Shown here piece by piece: positions 7,920-15,052 of a stretch of DNA of 16,067 bases (position 1 is its first letter; each line of letters opens with the position of its first letter). The notes beneath the pieces are model-generated. The model was not told the DNA's origin and ran no database searches. It worked only from the letters and a program-made list of their open reading frames with translations. The position numbers and the translations under genes are program-made. Source of the DNA: PWQG01 sp041685555 (GTDB taxonomy: Bacteria; Pseudomonadota; Gammaproteobacteria; Pseudomonadales; Pseudohongiellaceae); the NCBI GenBank assembly GCA_041685555.1, contig JAWLFN010000031.1:1-16067 (forward strand), in the 5' to 3' direction.

Positions 7920-8545
7920 CGGGGATGGGGCTGCACAAGAAGCTGGAGGAGAATACCGGGCTGCTGATTTTCGGCATCCTGCTGGTCTCCGCCATGGGCG
8001 GGCTGGTGCAGGTCCTGCCGATTCTGTACCAGGAGTCACTGGAGACGCCGACAGAGAATACAGAAGTGTATTCCGCGGTCGAGCTCACCGGGCGGGACAT
8101 CTACATACGCGACGGGTGTCATGTCTGCCACACGCAGCAGGTACGCCCGCTGATCGCGGAAGTGGAGCGTTATGGCGCCTATTCAAGGTCGGGAGAATTC
8201 GTCTACGACCGACCTTTCCTGTGGGGCTCCAAGCGCACGGGTCCGGATCTGCATCGTCTGGGTGGCAAGTACTCGGACATCTGGCATCGCGAGCACCTGA
8301 TCGATCCGCGCTCCGTGGTGCCCGACTCGATCATGCCGGCCTATCCCTGGCTGGTCGGCGCGCCGGCCTCGGAGGTGGGCGATATCCAGAAGAAGATGCA
8401 GGTCCTGCGGCGGCTCGGTCACCCGTATAGCGACGAGGATATCGAAAACGCGCCCGAGGCGCTGGAAGGTGTCACGGAAATGGACGCTCTGATCGTATAC
8501 CTGCAACAGCTCGGCACTTCGATGCCGCAAGGAGAGGTCCCATGA
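7916..8545 (+). CDS. ccoO: cbb3-type cytochrome c oxidase subunit II (CcoO), mono-heme c
   Basis: Membrane-anchored mono-heme cytochrome c that passes electrons from CcoP to CcoN. 209 residues: one N-terminal membrane anchor (about 16-38), then a periplasmic c-domain with the heme site CHVCH (C68, C71, H72) and a probable axial Met (M140 in IMPAYPWL). The segment YGAYSRSGEFVYDRPFLWGSKRTGPDLHR is family-typical. The ATG at 7916 overlaps the ccoN stop; an in-frame ATG three codons later (7925) is an alternative but would lose the coupled ATGA overlap. The stop overlaps the ccoQ start by four bases. Length and motifs are normal. Confidence 0.97.
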   Translation: MTGMGLHKKLEENTGLLIFGILLVSAMGGLVQVLPILYQESLETPTENTEVYSAVELTGRDIYIRDGCHVCHTQQVRPLIAEVERYGAYSRSGEFVYDRPFLWGSKRTGPDLHRLGGKYSDIWHREHLIDPRSVVPDSIMPAYPWLVGAPASEVGDIQKKMQVLRRLGHPYSDEDIENAPEALEGVTEMDALIVYLQQLGTSMPQGEVP

Positions 8546-8685
8546 CCTGGTTCATTTTCGCTGGAGACATGCTGGTCATGTTGTTCATGGTGGTGCTGGT
8601 CGTCTGGCTGACGGCTTTCGCCAGCCGCGACAAGGCCAGCGATGTGGCCCGAATTCCGCTGGAGGATGAAGACTACGATGGCTGA
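8542..8685 (+). CDS. ccoQ: cbb3 oxidase small subunit CcoQ (47 residues)
   Basis: A 47-residue protein with one membrane helix (about 5-27) followed by a short acidic tail ending EDEDYDG, as expected for CcoQ (FixQ), which stabilises the CcoP-CcoNO core in several bacteria. The ATG at 8542 overlaps the ccoO stop (ATGA), and AAGGAG lies just upstream (8529-8534). Its own stop at 8683-8685 overlaps the ccoP start by eight bases. Sequence conservation in this family is low; position between ccoO and ccoP plus size and single helix make the call. Confidence 0.9.
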   Translation: MTWFIFAGDMLVMLFMVVLVVWLTAFASRDKASDVARIPLEDEDYDG

Positions 8686-9562
8686 TATGCCCGGAGACTT
8701 CTGGAGTGGCTGGATCGTCGTGCTCACGCTGGTTTCGGCGGGAGTGATCGGCTGGCTGGTGTGGAGTGTCTATTTTTCGCCCAGCCCCCACCGCCCGGAA
8801 GAAGAGGTGAAGGAGCCGGTCTGGGACGGCGATCTGGAGGAGGGCAGTGCCCCGGCGCCGATGTGGTGGTTCTGGCTGATTCTGGGCGCCACCGTGTTTT
8901 CCGTGGCTTACCTGATGCTCTACCCGGGGCTGGGCTCGTTCAGCGGCATGCTGCAGTGGTCACAGGATGCCCGGGTGCAGGATGCGTACGCCAACTACAA
9001 TGACCGATTCAACATGGATCGGCAGGCCATCGCCGACGCCGATCTCAGTGACCTGCAGGCCGATGCCGGTCTGATGGAGACGGCGAATCGCATTTTCCAG
9101 CGTGAATGTGCGGCCTGTCACGGTCGGGACGGTCGCGGACAGATATCGTTGTTTCCCAACCTGATGGACGTCGCCTGGCAGTGGGGTGGCTCGCCGGAGC
9201 AGATCGAGCAGAGTATCCGCGGCGGGCGACAGGCCAACATGATGGCGTGGGCGCCCATGCTGGAGACGGAAACCATGGAGCAGTTGACCGAATACGTCAT
9301 TGCCCTGGGCAACGAAGACGTGGAGGGTCATCCAGGCGCGTCCGCGTATGAACAGAACTGTGCATCCTGTCATGGCCCCGACGGAGGAGGCAATAGCGGA
9401 TTGGGCGCGCCCGCCCTGTCCGACAGCACCTGGTTGTATGGAGGCGATCACGACGCCGTGATGGAGTCCATCGCTGCTGGTCGGAATGGTGTCATGCCTG
9501 CCTTTGCTGATCGCCTGGATGATGCCCAGATCCATCTGCTGGTGGCCTGGCTGGCGCGCTGA
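8678..9562 (+). CDS. ccoP: cbb3-type cytochrome c oxidase subunit III (CcoP), di-heme c
   Basis: Di-heme cytochrome c that takes electrons from soluble or membrane cytochromes c and feeds CcoO. 294 residues: two membrane helices (about 12-31 and 63-83; the second, in the MWWFWLILG region, is the FixP_N type), then two c-domains with CAACH (C144, C147, H148) and CASCH (C228, C231, H232). Axial Met candidates are M188 (in NMMAW) and M273 (in GVMPAF). The start at 8678 was preferred to an upstream ATG at 8642: it gives the family-like N-terminus MADMPGDFWSGW and has GGAGGA at 8661-8666. The first domain reads MMAW where MPAW is usual. It is the last gene of the operon; six bases separate it from a convergent gene, and ccoGHIS do not follow. 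Confidence 0.96.
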   Translation: MADMPGDFWSGWIVVLTLVSAGVIGWLVWSVYFSPSPHRPEEEVKEPVWDGDLEEGSAPAPMWWFWLILGATVFSVAYLMLYPGLGSFSGMLQWSQDARVQDAYANYNDRFNMDRQAIADADLSDLQADAGLMETANRIFQRECAACHGRDGRGQISLFPNLMDVAWQWGGSPEQIEQSIRGGRQANMMAWAPMLETETMEQLTEYVIALGNEDVEGHPGASAYEQNCASCHGPDGGGNSGLGAPALSDSTWLYGGDHDAVMESIAAGRNGVMPAFADRLDDAQIHLLVAWLAR

Positions 9563-9568
9563 GGCGGT

Positions 9569-10390
9569 CTACAGCCCGAAACGTTGGCGCAGAAACCGTG
9601 CCACGCCGTCGTGGTCATGATGGCCGATGACGGCCGTCGCGGCTGTCCTGATTTCGGCCGAAGCATTTTCCGGCGCATAGCATTCGTCGGCGATGGCGAA
9701 CATGCTCAGGTCATTATCATTGTCGCCGAAGCACAGTGTGCGGGTGACACCCAGTATTTCGCTCAGGGCGGTTACTGCATTGCCCTTGCTGGCATCACTG
9801 TGATGGATGTCGATCCATTTCAATTCACTGTTTTCCATCGCCATTCCGGTATAGGCGACGAGATGTGCCTCGTCACGGATATCCCTTCTCACCTGATCGA
9901 CCGCGGCGGGCTCGCCCAGCATGTTGATGTTGGTGATCCGTGCATTGGTGGGCATTTCCGCCAGCGGATACACAGGGGTGGCGGTGCGCGATCGGAACGC
10001 GTTCAGCAGCTTTTCCTCCGCGCGGTGGCGCACCGGCGGGTGGAAAATGGAGTGGCGCTGGCTGCGATCCATGCTGTGGACAAACGGAGTGAGATCGGCT
10101 CGGTCCGCGGCCCGGATCACATGTCCTGCTTCGGGAACCGTAAGAAAGCTGGCCAGCGACAGGGCCTCGGCACGCGGATCCCAGACCAGTACCCCGTTGG
10201 TATAGATGTGCGGCAAGCCAAAACCATGGCCTCGGATGATTTCCTGCGCCGAGTGCAGATTGCGCCCCGTGGCCACGGTAAAGGCGATGCCGCCTCGGCT
10301 CAGCAGCTGCAGGGTTTCCCGTGTATAGGGCGATATCCGCGAGGCACCGTTGAGCAGTGTGCCGTCAAGATCGAAGACGACCAGTTCCAT
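9569..10390 (-). CDS. Cof-type HAD-superfamily phosphatase
   Basis: Probable soluble sugar-phosphate or nucleotide phosphatase of the Cof/YidA/YbiV group (HAD IIB). 273 residues, the usual size. Motif I is DLDGT with nucleophile D7 and acid D9; motif II is ATGR (T41); the TNG segment is 64-66; motif III Lys is K202 in ASKGNA; motif IV is FGDNDND (D223, D227). The alpha/beta cap lies between (about 85-190). The substrate cannot be read from the sequence. The ATG at 10390 shares one base with the serB stop (TGATG) and has GGGAGG at 10401-10406 inside serB, so translation is probably coupled to serB. It converges on ccoP. Being coupled to phosphoserine phosphatase suggests a housekeeping or metabolite-repair role, but that is inference. 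Confidence 0.88.
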   Translation of the reverse strand: MELVVFDLDGTLLNGASRISPYTRETLQLLSRGGIAFTVATGRNLHSAQEIIRGHGFGLPHIYTNGVLVWDPRAEALSLASFLTVPEAGHVIRAADRADLTPFVHSMDRSQRHSIFHPPVRHRAEEKLLNAFRSRTATPVYPLAEMPTNARITNINMLGEPAAVDQVRRDIRDEAHLVAYTGMAMENSELKWIDIHHSDASKGNAVTALSEILGVTRTLCFGDNDNDLSMFAIADECYAPENASAEIRTAATAVIGHHDHDGVARFLRQRFGL

Positions 10391-11604
10391 CAGGAAAGTC
10401 CCTCCCGGTCCCGGAATCCCAGCAGATAGAGGATACCGTCCAGACCCAGCGTCGAGATGGCCTGTTTGGCGGACTGCTTGACCAGCGGCTTGGCACGGAA
10501 GGCCACGCCCAGTCCGGCGATGGACAGCATCGGCAGGTCGTTGGCGCCATCGCCCACGGCGATGGTCTGCTCCAGGCTGATGCCCTCCTGTGCGGCCAGC
10601 TCGCGGAGCAGCTGCGCCTTGCGCTGGCCGTCAATGATGGGCTCCTGGACCTCTCCCGTGATCACGCCGTTCCGGATCACCAGGTGGTTGGCATAGATGT
10701 GGTCGATACCCAGTTGCTGTTGCAGGCGTTCCGCGAAGTACGTGAAGCCGCCGGACACGATTGCCGTGCGATATCCCAGACGGCGCAACTGACTGATCAG
10801 GGTCTCGGCGCCCTCGGTCAGGCGCAGGCGGTCGGCGATCTCCTGCAGGGTCGACTCGGGCAGTCCGCGCAGTAGCGCCATCCGTTCCCGGAAACTGGCC
10901 TGGAAATCCAGTTCACCGCGCATGGCGCGCTCGGTGATGGCGGCCACCTCGTCACCCACGCCAGCGGCCCGGGCCAGTTCATCGATCACCTCGGCATCGA
11001 TGAGCGTGGAGTCCATGTCGAACACCACCAGACGTCGATTGCGCCGGAAGATACTGTCCTGCTGGAAGGCGATATCGACGTTGAGCTCCTGGGCTATGGT
11101 CAGGAATTCGGCGCGCAGCGCGTCCGGATCGGCAGCTTCTCCGCGTACCGAAAACTCGATGCAACCCTTGCTCTGATCGTCGGGCAGCCCCTCGGGGATA
11201 CGTCCGGAAAGACGGTCGATATGGTCTATGTTGAGCCCGTGCCGGGCCGTGATCGTGCTGACCCGCGCGATGTGTTCGGCCGTAATGCGGCGGGCCAGCA
11301 GGGTGATGATATGCCGTGGCTTGCCCTGACCGCCGACCCATTCGCGGTAGTCTTCGGTACCGATCGGCGTGAATTTCACCTGCTGGTCCAGTTCGGAGGC
11401 GCGGAACAGAATATCCTTGAGCACATCCGGCTGGTCACCGCCGGCGGCCAGTTCCACCAGAATGCCAAAGGACAATGTATCGTGGATCACGGCCTGGCCG
11501 ATGTCCAGAATACGCACATCGGACTGGGCCAGTATGCCGGTGATGGCGGCAGTGAGTCCGGGCCGGTCCGGGCCGGTGATGTTGATCAGGACGATTTCTT
11601 TCAA
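10390..11604 (-). CDS. serB: Phosphoserine phosphatase SerB with two ACT-like domains
   Basis: Last step of L-serine synthesis: O-phospho-L-serine to L-serine plus phosphate (EC 3.1.3.3), cytoplasmic. 404 residues from the chosen start: two ACT-like regulatory domains (about 1-85 and 97-180), then a HAD core with DMDST (nucleophile D196, acid D198), SGGFTYF (S284), K329 and GDGAND (D351, D355). The start is TTG at 11604: it gives MKEIVLINITGPDRPGL, an ACT-domain opening like other SerB proteins, with GGAG at 11615-11618 ten bases upstream. A longer reading to 11733 would add 43 Arg/Pro-rich residues unlike the family. The ACT domains suggest amino-acid feedback, probably by serine. The gene is read divergently from ectD; a palindrome overlies its probable -10. 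Confidence 0.95.
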   Translation of the reverse strand: MKEIVLINITGPDRPGLTAAITGILAQSDVRILDIGQAVIHDTLSFGILVELAAGGDQPDVLKDILFRASELDQQVKFTPIGTEDYREWVGGQGKPRHIITLLARRITAEHIARVSTITARHGLNIDHIDRLSGRIPEGLPDDQSKGCIEFSVRGEAADPDALRAEFLTIAQELNVDIAFQQDSIFRRNRRLVVFDMDSTLIDAEVIDELARAAGVGDEVAAITERAMRGELDFQASFRERMALLRGLPESTLQEIADRLRLTEGAETLISQLRRLGYRTAIVSGGFTYFAERLQQQLGIDHIYANHLVIRNGVITGEVQEPIIDGQRKAQLLRELAAQEGISLEQTIAVGDGANDLPMLSIAGLGVAFRAKPLVKQSAKQAISTLGLDGILYLLGFRDREGLS

Positions 11605-11660
11605 GTTGGCAGTGCTCCGGCGGCCGGCGCATGAAGGTGAATCGTGCGGCTCTCGGGCCG

Positions 11661-11677
11661 CCGGGTATTGTACCCGG
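11661..11677. promoter_or_regulatory. Perfect palindrome over the probable serB -10 (candidate operator)
   Basis: CCGGGTA-TTG-TACCCGG: perfect 7-bp arms around three bases, in the serB/ectD divergent region. On the minus strand it contains TACAAT (11672 to 11667), a fair -10 for serB, about 62 bases before the TTG start. The -35 is weak (TCGCCT, 17 bases upstream). The arrangement could be a repressor operator or a hairpin in the leader; no regulator is identified. Confidence 0.4.
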
Positions 11678-11740
11678 AATCGCCGGGGCAGGCGAGACAG
11701 CCCTGAATGACCCTTGAAAATTCCGCGGACCACTCATAGG

Positions 11741-11770
11741 TATAAGTACATGGTTGTTTTTCTGAAGGAG
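11741..11770 (+). promoter_or_regulatory. Putative ectD -10 and strong ribosome binding site
   Basis: TATAAG (11741-11746) is a plausible -10. A TTGAAA at 11714-11719 is 21 bases away, too far for a normal spacer, so the promoter would be weak or use another sigma factor or an activator (osmotic control is plausible for ectD but not shown). AAGGAG (11765-11770) lies seven bases before the ATG at 11778 and fixes the start. Confidence 0.4.
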
Positions 11771-11777
11771 ATTTTGT

Positions 11778-12728
11778 ATGGAACACAGGGTGGATATGTA
11801 TCCTTCGCGCCTGCGGGAGCCGCGTGCGCCGCTGCAGCGTCATGATCCGATCGTACATGCACGCAAGGAGCGGCGCTGGGAGGGGCCGCTGGATGAAGAG
11901 GTCCTCTCCCGCTACGAGCGCGATGGCTACCTCTGGTTCGAGGGTTTCTTTTCCTACGACCGGGTGGCTCAGTTTTTCGACGAACTCCGGGAAATAGCCG
12001 CGGACCCAGAGCTGATGCGGGATGAGAAAGTCATCGCCGACCCCGGGAGCGGGCGTATCCGCTCCGTCTTCGGTATGCATGAGCTGTCGATGCTTTTCGA
12101 CCGACTCACCCGGGATGCCCGGATACTCGGCATGGTCCGCCAGCTGCTCGGCAGCGAAGTGTACATCCATCAGTCAAGGATCAACGACAAATTCGGTTTC
12201 GAGGGCAGCGGTTTCCAGTGGCATTCGGATTTTGAGACCTGGCATGCCGAGGACGGCATGCCGCGCATGCGTGCCGTCAGTGCCTCGATCATGCTCACCG
12301 ACAACAACGAGTTCAACGGCCCCCTCATGCTGATTCCCGGCTCGCATCACTACTTCGTGCCCTGCATCGGCGAGACGCCCGAGCGCAACTGGGAGAAGTC
12401 GCTGCAGAACCAGCAAGTCGGAGTGCCAGATCAGCAGACCCTGGCAAAGCTGGCGGAGCGTGGTGGCATCCAGGCGCCGAAGGGCCCGGCCGGGTCCCTG
12501 CTGTTGTTCGAGTGCAATACACTGCATGCCTCCAACGAAAACATGTCCCCGTGGCCACGCTCGAACCTTTTCTTTGTCTACAACAGCGTAGACAACCAGC
12601 TGGAGGAGCCGTTCGCCGCGCCGTCGCGTCGTCCGGAGTTCCTGGGTAGCCGCGAGCGCACCGCAGCCCTTACCATGCATGATGATTTCCCGGAGCTGGC
12701 CGGCCAGGGCGTGGCCCCGCTGCGCTGA
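11778..12728 (+). CDS. ectD: Ectoine 5-hydroxylase EctD
   Basis: Non-heme Fe(II), 2-oxoglutarate-dependent dioxygenase making 5-hydroxyectoine from ectoine, an osmotic and heat protectant; cytoplasmic. 316 residues. The EctD signature region is present (FQWHSDFETWHAEDGMPRM). Iron ligands are H149, D151 and H250; R261 should bind 2-oxoglutarate; Q132 and the W/F residues of the signature should contact ectoine. The N-terminal MYPSR...RHDPIVH segment also fits EctD. These features separate it from generic phytanoyl-CoA dioxygenases. The ATG at 11778 has AAGGAG seven bases upstream. ectABC (ectoine synthesis) are not in the window, so ectoine is made from genes elsewhere or imported. Only 54 bases separate it from the next gene, with no terminator seen, so the three genes 11778-15034 are probably one unit. 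Confidence 0.93.
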   Translation: MEHRVDMYPSRLREPRAPLQRHDPIVHARKERRWEGPLDEEVLSRYERDGYLWFEGFFSYDRVAQFFDELREIAADPELMRDEKVIADPGSGRIRSVFGMHELSMLFDRLTRDARILGMVRQLLGSEVYIHQSRINDKFGFEGSGFQWHSDFETWHAEDGMPRMRAVSASIMLTDNNEFNGPLMLIPGSHHYFVPCIGETPERNWEKSLQNQQVGVPDQQTLAKLAERGGIQAPKGPAGSLLLFECNTLHASNENMSPWPRSNLFFVYNSVDNQLEEPFAAPSRRPEFLGSRERTAALTMHDDFPELAGQGVAPLR

Positions 12729-12782
12729 CCGGTGACGGCCCCGAGCGGGGGACGCAATCGATCACAACGAGGGGGATGAAGC

Positions 12783-13946
12783 ATGGCACACGGAACGATC
12801 CCGAGCACCATGTCGGCCATGGTGCTGACCGGTCACGGTGATATTGACCGGCTCGAGTATCACGAGGATGTCGCTGTTCCGGCGCCAGGCCCCGGCGAGG
12901 TGCTGGTGCGGGTCACAGCCACCGCCAAGAACAACACCGATCGCAAGGCCCGTGAGGGGCTGTACCCGGTCGGCGACCGGCACGAGGTGACTTCCTTTCA
13001 GATGGGCGGCAAGGCGACCCTGTCCTTCCCGCGTATCCAGGGCGCGGATGTGGCCGGACGCGTGGCCGCCGTGGGCGAAGGGGTTGATCCATCGCGCATC
13101 GGCGAGCGGGGCCTGCTCGATTTCAACCTCTATCCGGACCGGCGCAGCGACATCAACCTGGTGCCTGATTACTACGGTCACGGTGCCGATGGCGGTTTCG
13201 CCGAGTATGTGGCCGTGCCGTCCGATCAGTTCCATCGCATCGATAACCCGGCAGTGTCCGATGCCGAGCTGGCCTCGCTGGGCATGTGCTCGTACCAGAC
13301 CGCTTTCCACATGCTCAACGCGGCCGGTGTGTGCGCCGGCGAGCGCGTGCTGGTGACCGGGGCCAGTGGTGGAGTGGGTACGGCATTGATTCAACTGTGC
13401 CGCCTGCTCGGCGCCGTTCCCTATGCGCTGAGCACGGCTGACAAGGCCGCGGCGCTTGAGGCACTGGGAGCCGAAGCCGTGATGGATCGTCACAATGCCG
13501 GCGATCTGGTCGCCCGGGTACGCGCACTGACGGGTGGCGCTCCGATGGATGCCGTCATGGACCTGGTAGGCGGAGGCATGACCGATCGGTTCATTGATAC
13601 CATGATCTTTGACATGGGCGCGCGCTACACCTACCCGCGCCTGAGCATTGCCGGCGCTGGTGCCGGCAATGTCAGCGAGATTCTGTGGACGCGGATCTAT
13701 CTGTACCAGGTGCGGATTTTCGGTGTCTCGCATGGGACTCGCGAAGAGGCAGGGCAGCTGGTTTCCTGGATCCGGTCCGGCATGCTCAAGCCGGTACTGC
13801 ATGGCGCCTTCCGTCTATCCCGGCTGCGTGACGCCGAGCGTTACTTTGTCAACCGTGGCAGCCATTACCTGGGCAAGATTGTCATCGTGCCGGACGCGCA
13901 GTGGGAGACCCATGGCGCGCCCTGGTCGCTGGAGGAGAATTGGTGA
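12783..13946 (+). CDS. Zinc-less MDR-family NAD(P)-dependent oxidoreductase (quinone-reductase type)
   Basis: Medium-chain dehydrogenase/reductase of 387 residues: GroES-like N-terminal half (about 13-150, with a GADVAG turn at 87-92) and a Rossmann half with the nucleotide-binding motif GASGGVG (193-199). The site that holds the catalytic zinc Cys in alcohol dehydrogenases reads ATAKNNTD (46-53), and the four structural-zinc cysteines are absent. It is therefore of the quinone oxidoreductase/enoyl-reductase kind and probably uses NADPH, though annotation tools may call it zinc-binding alcohol dehydrogenase. GAGGGGG (12769-12775) supports the ATG at 12783. The TGA overlaps the GTG of the next gene by four bases (GTGA), implying coupled translation. 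The substrate is unknown; the position between ectD and a proline-racemase relative suggests reduction or oxidation of a cyclic imino acid or its breakdown product. That is inference. Confidence 0.85.
   Translation: MAHGTIPSTMSAMVLTGHGDIDRLEYHEDVAVPAPGPGEVLVRVTATAKNNTDRKAREGLYPVGDRHEVTSFQMGGKATLSFPRIQGADVAGRVAAVGEGVDPSRIGERGLLDFNLYPDRRSDINLVPDYYGHGADGGFAEYVAVPSDQFHRIDNPAVSDAELASLGMCSYQTAFHMLNAAGVCAGERVLVTGASGGVGTALIQLCRLLGAVPYALSTADKAAALEALGAEAVMDRHNAGDLVARVRALTGGAPMDAVMDLVGGGMTDRFIDTMIFDMGARYTYPRLSIAGAGAGNVSEILWTRIYLYQVRIFGVSHGTREEAGQLVSWIRSGMLKPVLHGAFRLSRLRDAERYFVNRGSHYLGKIVIVPDAQWETHGAPWSLEENW
13931..13945 (+). promoter_or_regulatory. Ribosome binding site and GTG start of the racemase-like gene
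   Basis: GGAGGAG (13931-13937) lies inside the end of the MDR gene, five bases before GTG at 13943. This GTG gives MKYPKEDLRLQLIDTHAAGD, the family's normal beginning, and is preferred to an ATG at 13901 that would add 14 unrelated residues. Confidence 0.75.
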
Positions 13947-15034
13947 AGTACCCGAAGGAAGACCTGCGATTGCAACTGATCGACACGCATGCCGCTGGTG
14001 ATATCAGCCGCATCGTGACCGGCGGCATTGATCCACTGCCCGGGGCTACTGTGCGTCAGAAAATGGAGTACCTGGCCAGTGATGCGGACGGTCTGCGCAA
14101 GTTGTTGTTGTTCGAGCCCTATGGTGCGCCGGAAAATTCGGTGGATCTGATCGTGCCGCCCAGTGATCCGCGGGCGCGCATGGGTTACATCATCATGGAG
14201 GTGATGGGTTACCCGATCTACTCCGGTTCCAACACGATCTGCACCGCCACGGCCCTGCTCGAGAGTGGCCTGATCGAAAAAGAGGAAGGCGAACAGCAGT
14301 TCCGTCTCGAATCGCCCGCCGGACTTGTCGACATCCGGGCGCGGGTCTCCGACGGTGTGGTGGAGGCTATTACCTGCAGTGGGTTGCCCAGCTACATACA
14401 CAGCTATCGTGAACGCATTCATGTCCCGAATGTGGGAGACGTGACCTTCAGTGTGGCCTACAGCGGTGGTTTCTACGCGCTGGTGGATGCCCGGGATCTG
14501 GGGTTTCACCTCACACGCGACGAAGAGAGCGATCTGGCCCGTTGCGCCCATCACATTGTCGAGGCCATCCAGGCCGAACACGGCTTCTCGCATTACACGC
14601 TGGGTGACGTGGGTGAGCTGCCGTTTCTCCACTTCATGGGCCCGGTAGAGCAGGTTGCGGATGATCTGTATCGTTCCCGCTCAACCACGTATGTCCATCC
14701 CGGTGTAATCTGCCGCAGCACGACGGGTACCGGAACCTCGGCGCGACTGGCGTTGATGCATCACCAGGGGGTGTTGTCAGAAGGTGATCGGCTGGAAACT
14801 GTATCCCTGCGCAATACCGGTTTCATCGGCCAGATGACCGGCACCCATCAGCAGGGCGGACATACGGTGGTCGACAACACCATCACCGGTCAGAGTCACG
14901 TGCTGTCCTATTCGGATACCGTGGTCAATTGTGATGACCCGATGGTCGACTGCCGCGGTCTGCATCACATACTCAGCGATGCCCAGAAGGAAAAGGACGG
15001 ACAGCCCGAAGACGACACCTGGGGCAGCGCTTAA
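13943..15034 (+). CDS. Proline racemase-superfamily protein with a Ser/Thr active-site pair
   Basis: 363 residues of the proline racemase / hydroxyproline epimerase / trans-3-hydroxy-L-proline dehydratase superfamily (PF05544). Shared features: the THAAGD opening (15-20), the first active-site loop YSGSNTICTATALLESG (93-109), VAYSGGFYALVDA (171-183) and the second loop CRSTTGTGTSARLA (257-270). Where racemases have Cys in MCGHN, this protein has S94. Where they have Cys in DRSPCGTGT, it has T261. Cys/Cys pairs are typical of racemases and epimerases, and Thr at the second site is known from trans-3-hydroxy-L-proline dehydratases. With no Cys base at either site, simple proline racemisation is unlikely; a dehydratase or an unassigned activity is more plausible. 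Co-translation with the MDR gene and a place behind ectD hint at a role in hydroxyectoine or hydroxyproline metabolism. Specific function unknown. Confidence 0.85.
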   Translation: MKYPKEDLRLQLIDTHAAGDISRIVTGGIDPLPGATVRQKMEYLASDADGLRKLLLFEPYGAPENSVDLIVPPSDPRARMGYIIMEVMGYPIYSGSNTICTATALLESGLIEKEEGEQQFRLESPAGLVDIRARVSDGVVEAITCSGLPSYIHSYRERIHVPNVGDVTFSVAYSGGFYALVDARDLGFHLTRDEESDLARCAHHIVEAIQAEHGFSHYTLGDVGELPFLHFMGPVEQVADDLYRSRSTTYVHPGVICRSTTGTGTSARLALMHHQGVLSEGDRLETVSLRNTGFIGQMTGTHQQGGHTVVDNTITGQSHVLSYSDTVVNCDDPMVDCRGLHHILSDAQKEKDGQPEDDTWGSA

Positions 15035-15052
15035 AGACACCGGACGGGGCGG

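Noticed and set aside
7050..8039. Long minus-strand open frame opposite ccoN/ccoO.
   Set aside because: Antisense shadow of a conserved oxidase gene; low-complexity composition and no motif.
9584..10429. Plus-strand open frame opposite the HAD phosphatase.
   Set aside because: The minus-strand protein carries all four HAD motifs; the plus-strand reading has none.
11605..11733. N-terminal extension of SerB to an ATG at 11733.
   Set aside because: The extra 43 residues do not resemble an ACT domain, and TTG 11604 has a good Shine-Dalgarno and a family-like start.
11714..11746. TTGAAA/TATAAG as a standard sigma70 promoter for ectD.
   Set aside because: The spacer is 21 bases, too long; only the -10 is kept as tentative.
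12746..12757. Short inverted repeat CCCC-N4-GGGG between ectD and the MDR gene as a terminator.
   Set aside because: Four-base arms and no T-run; too weak to separate the genes.
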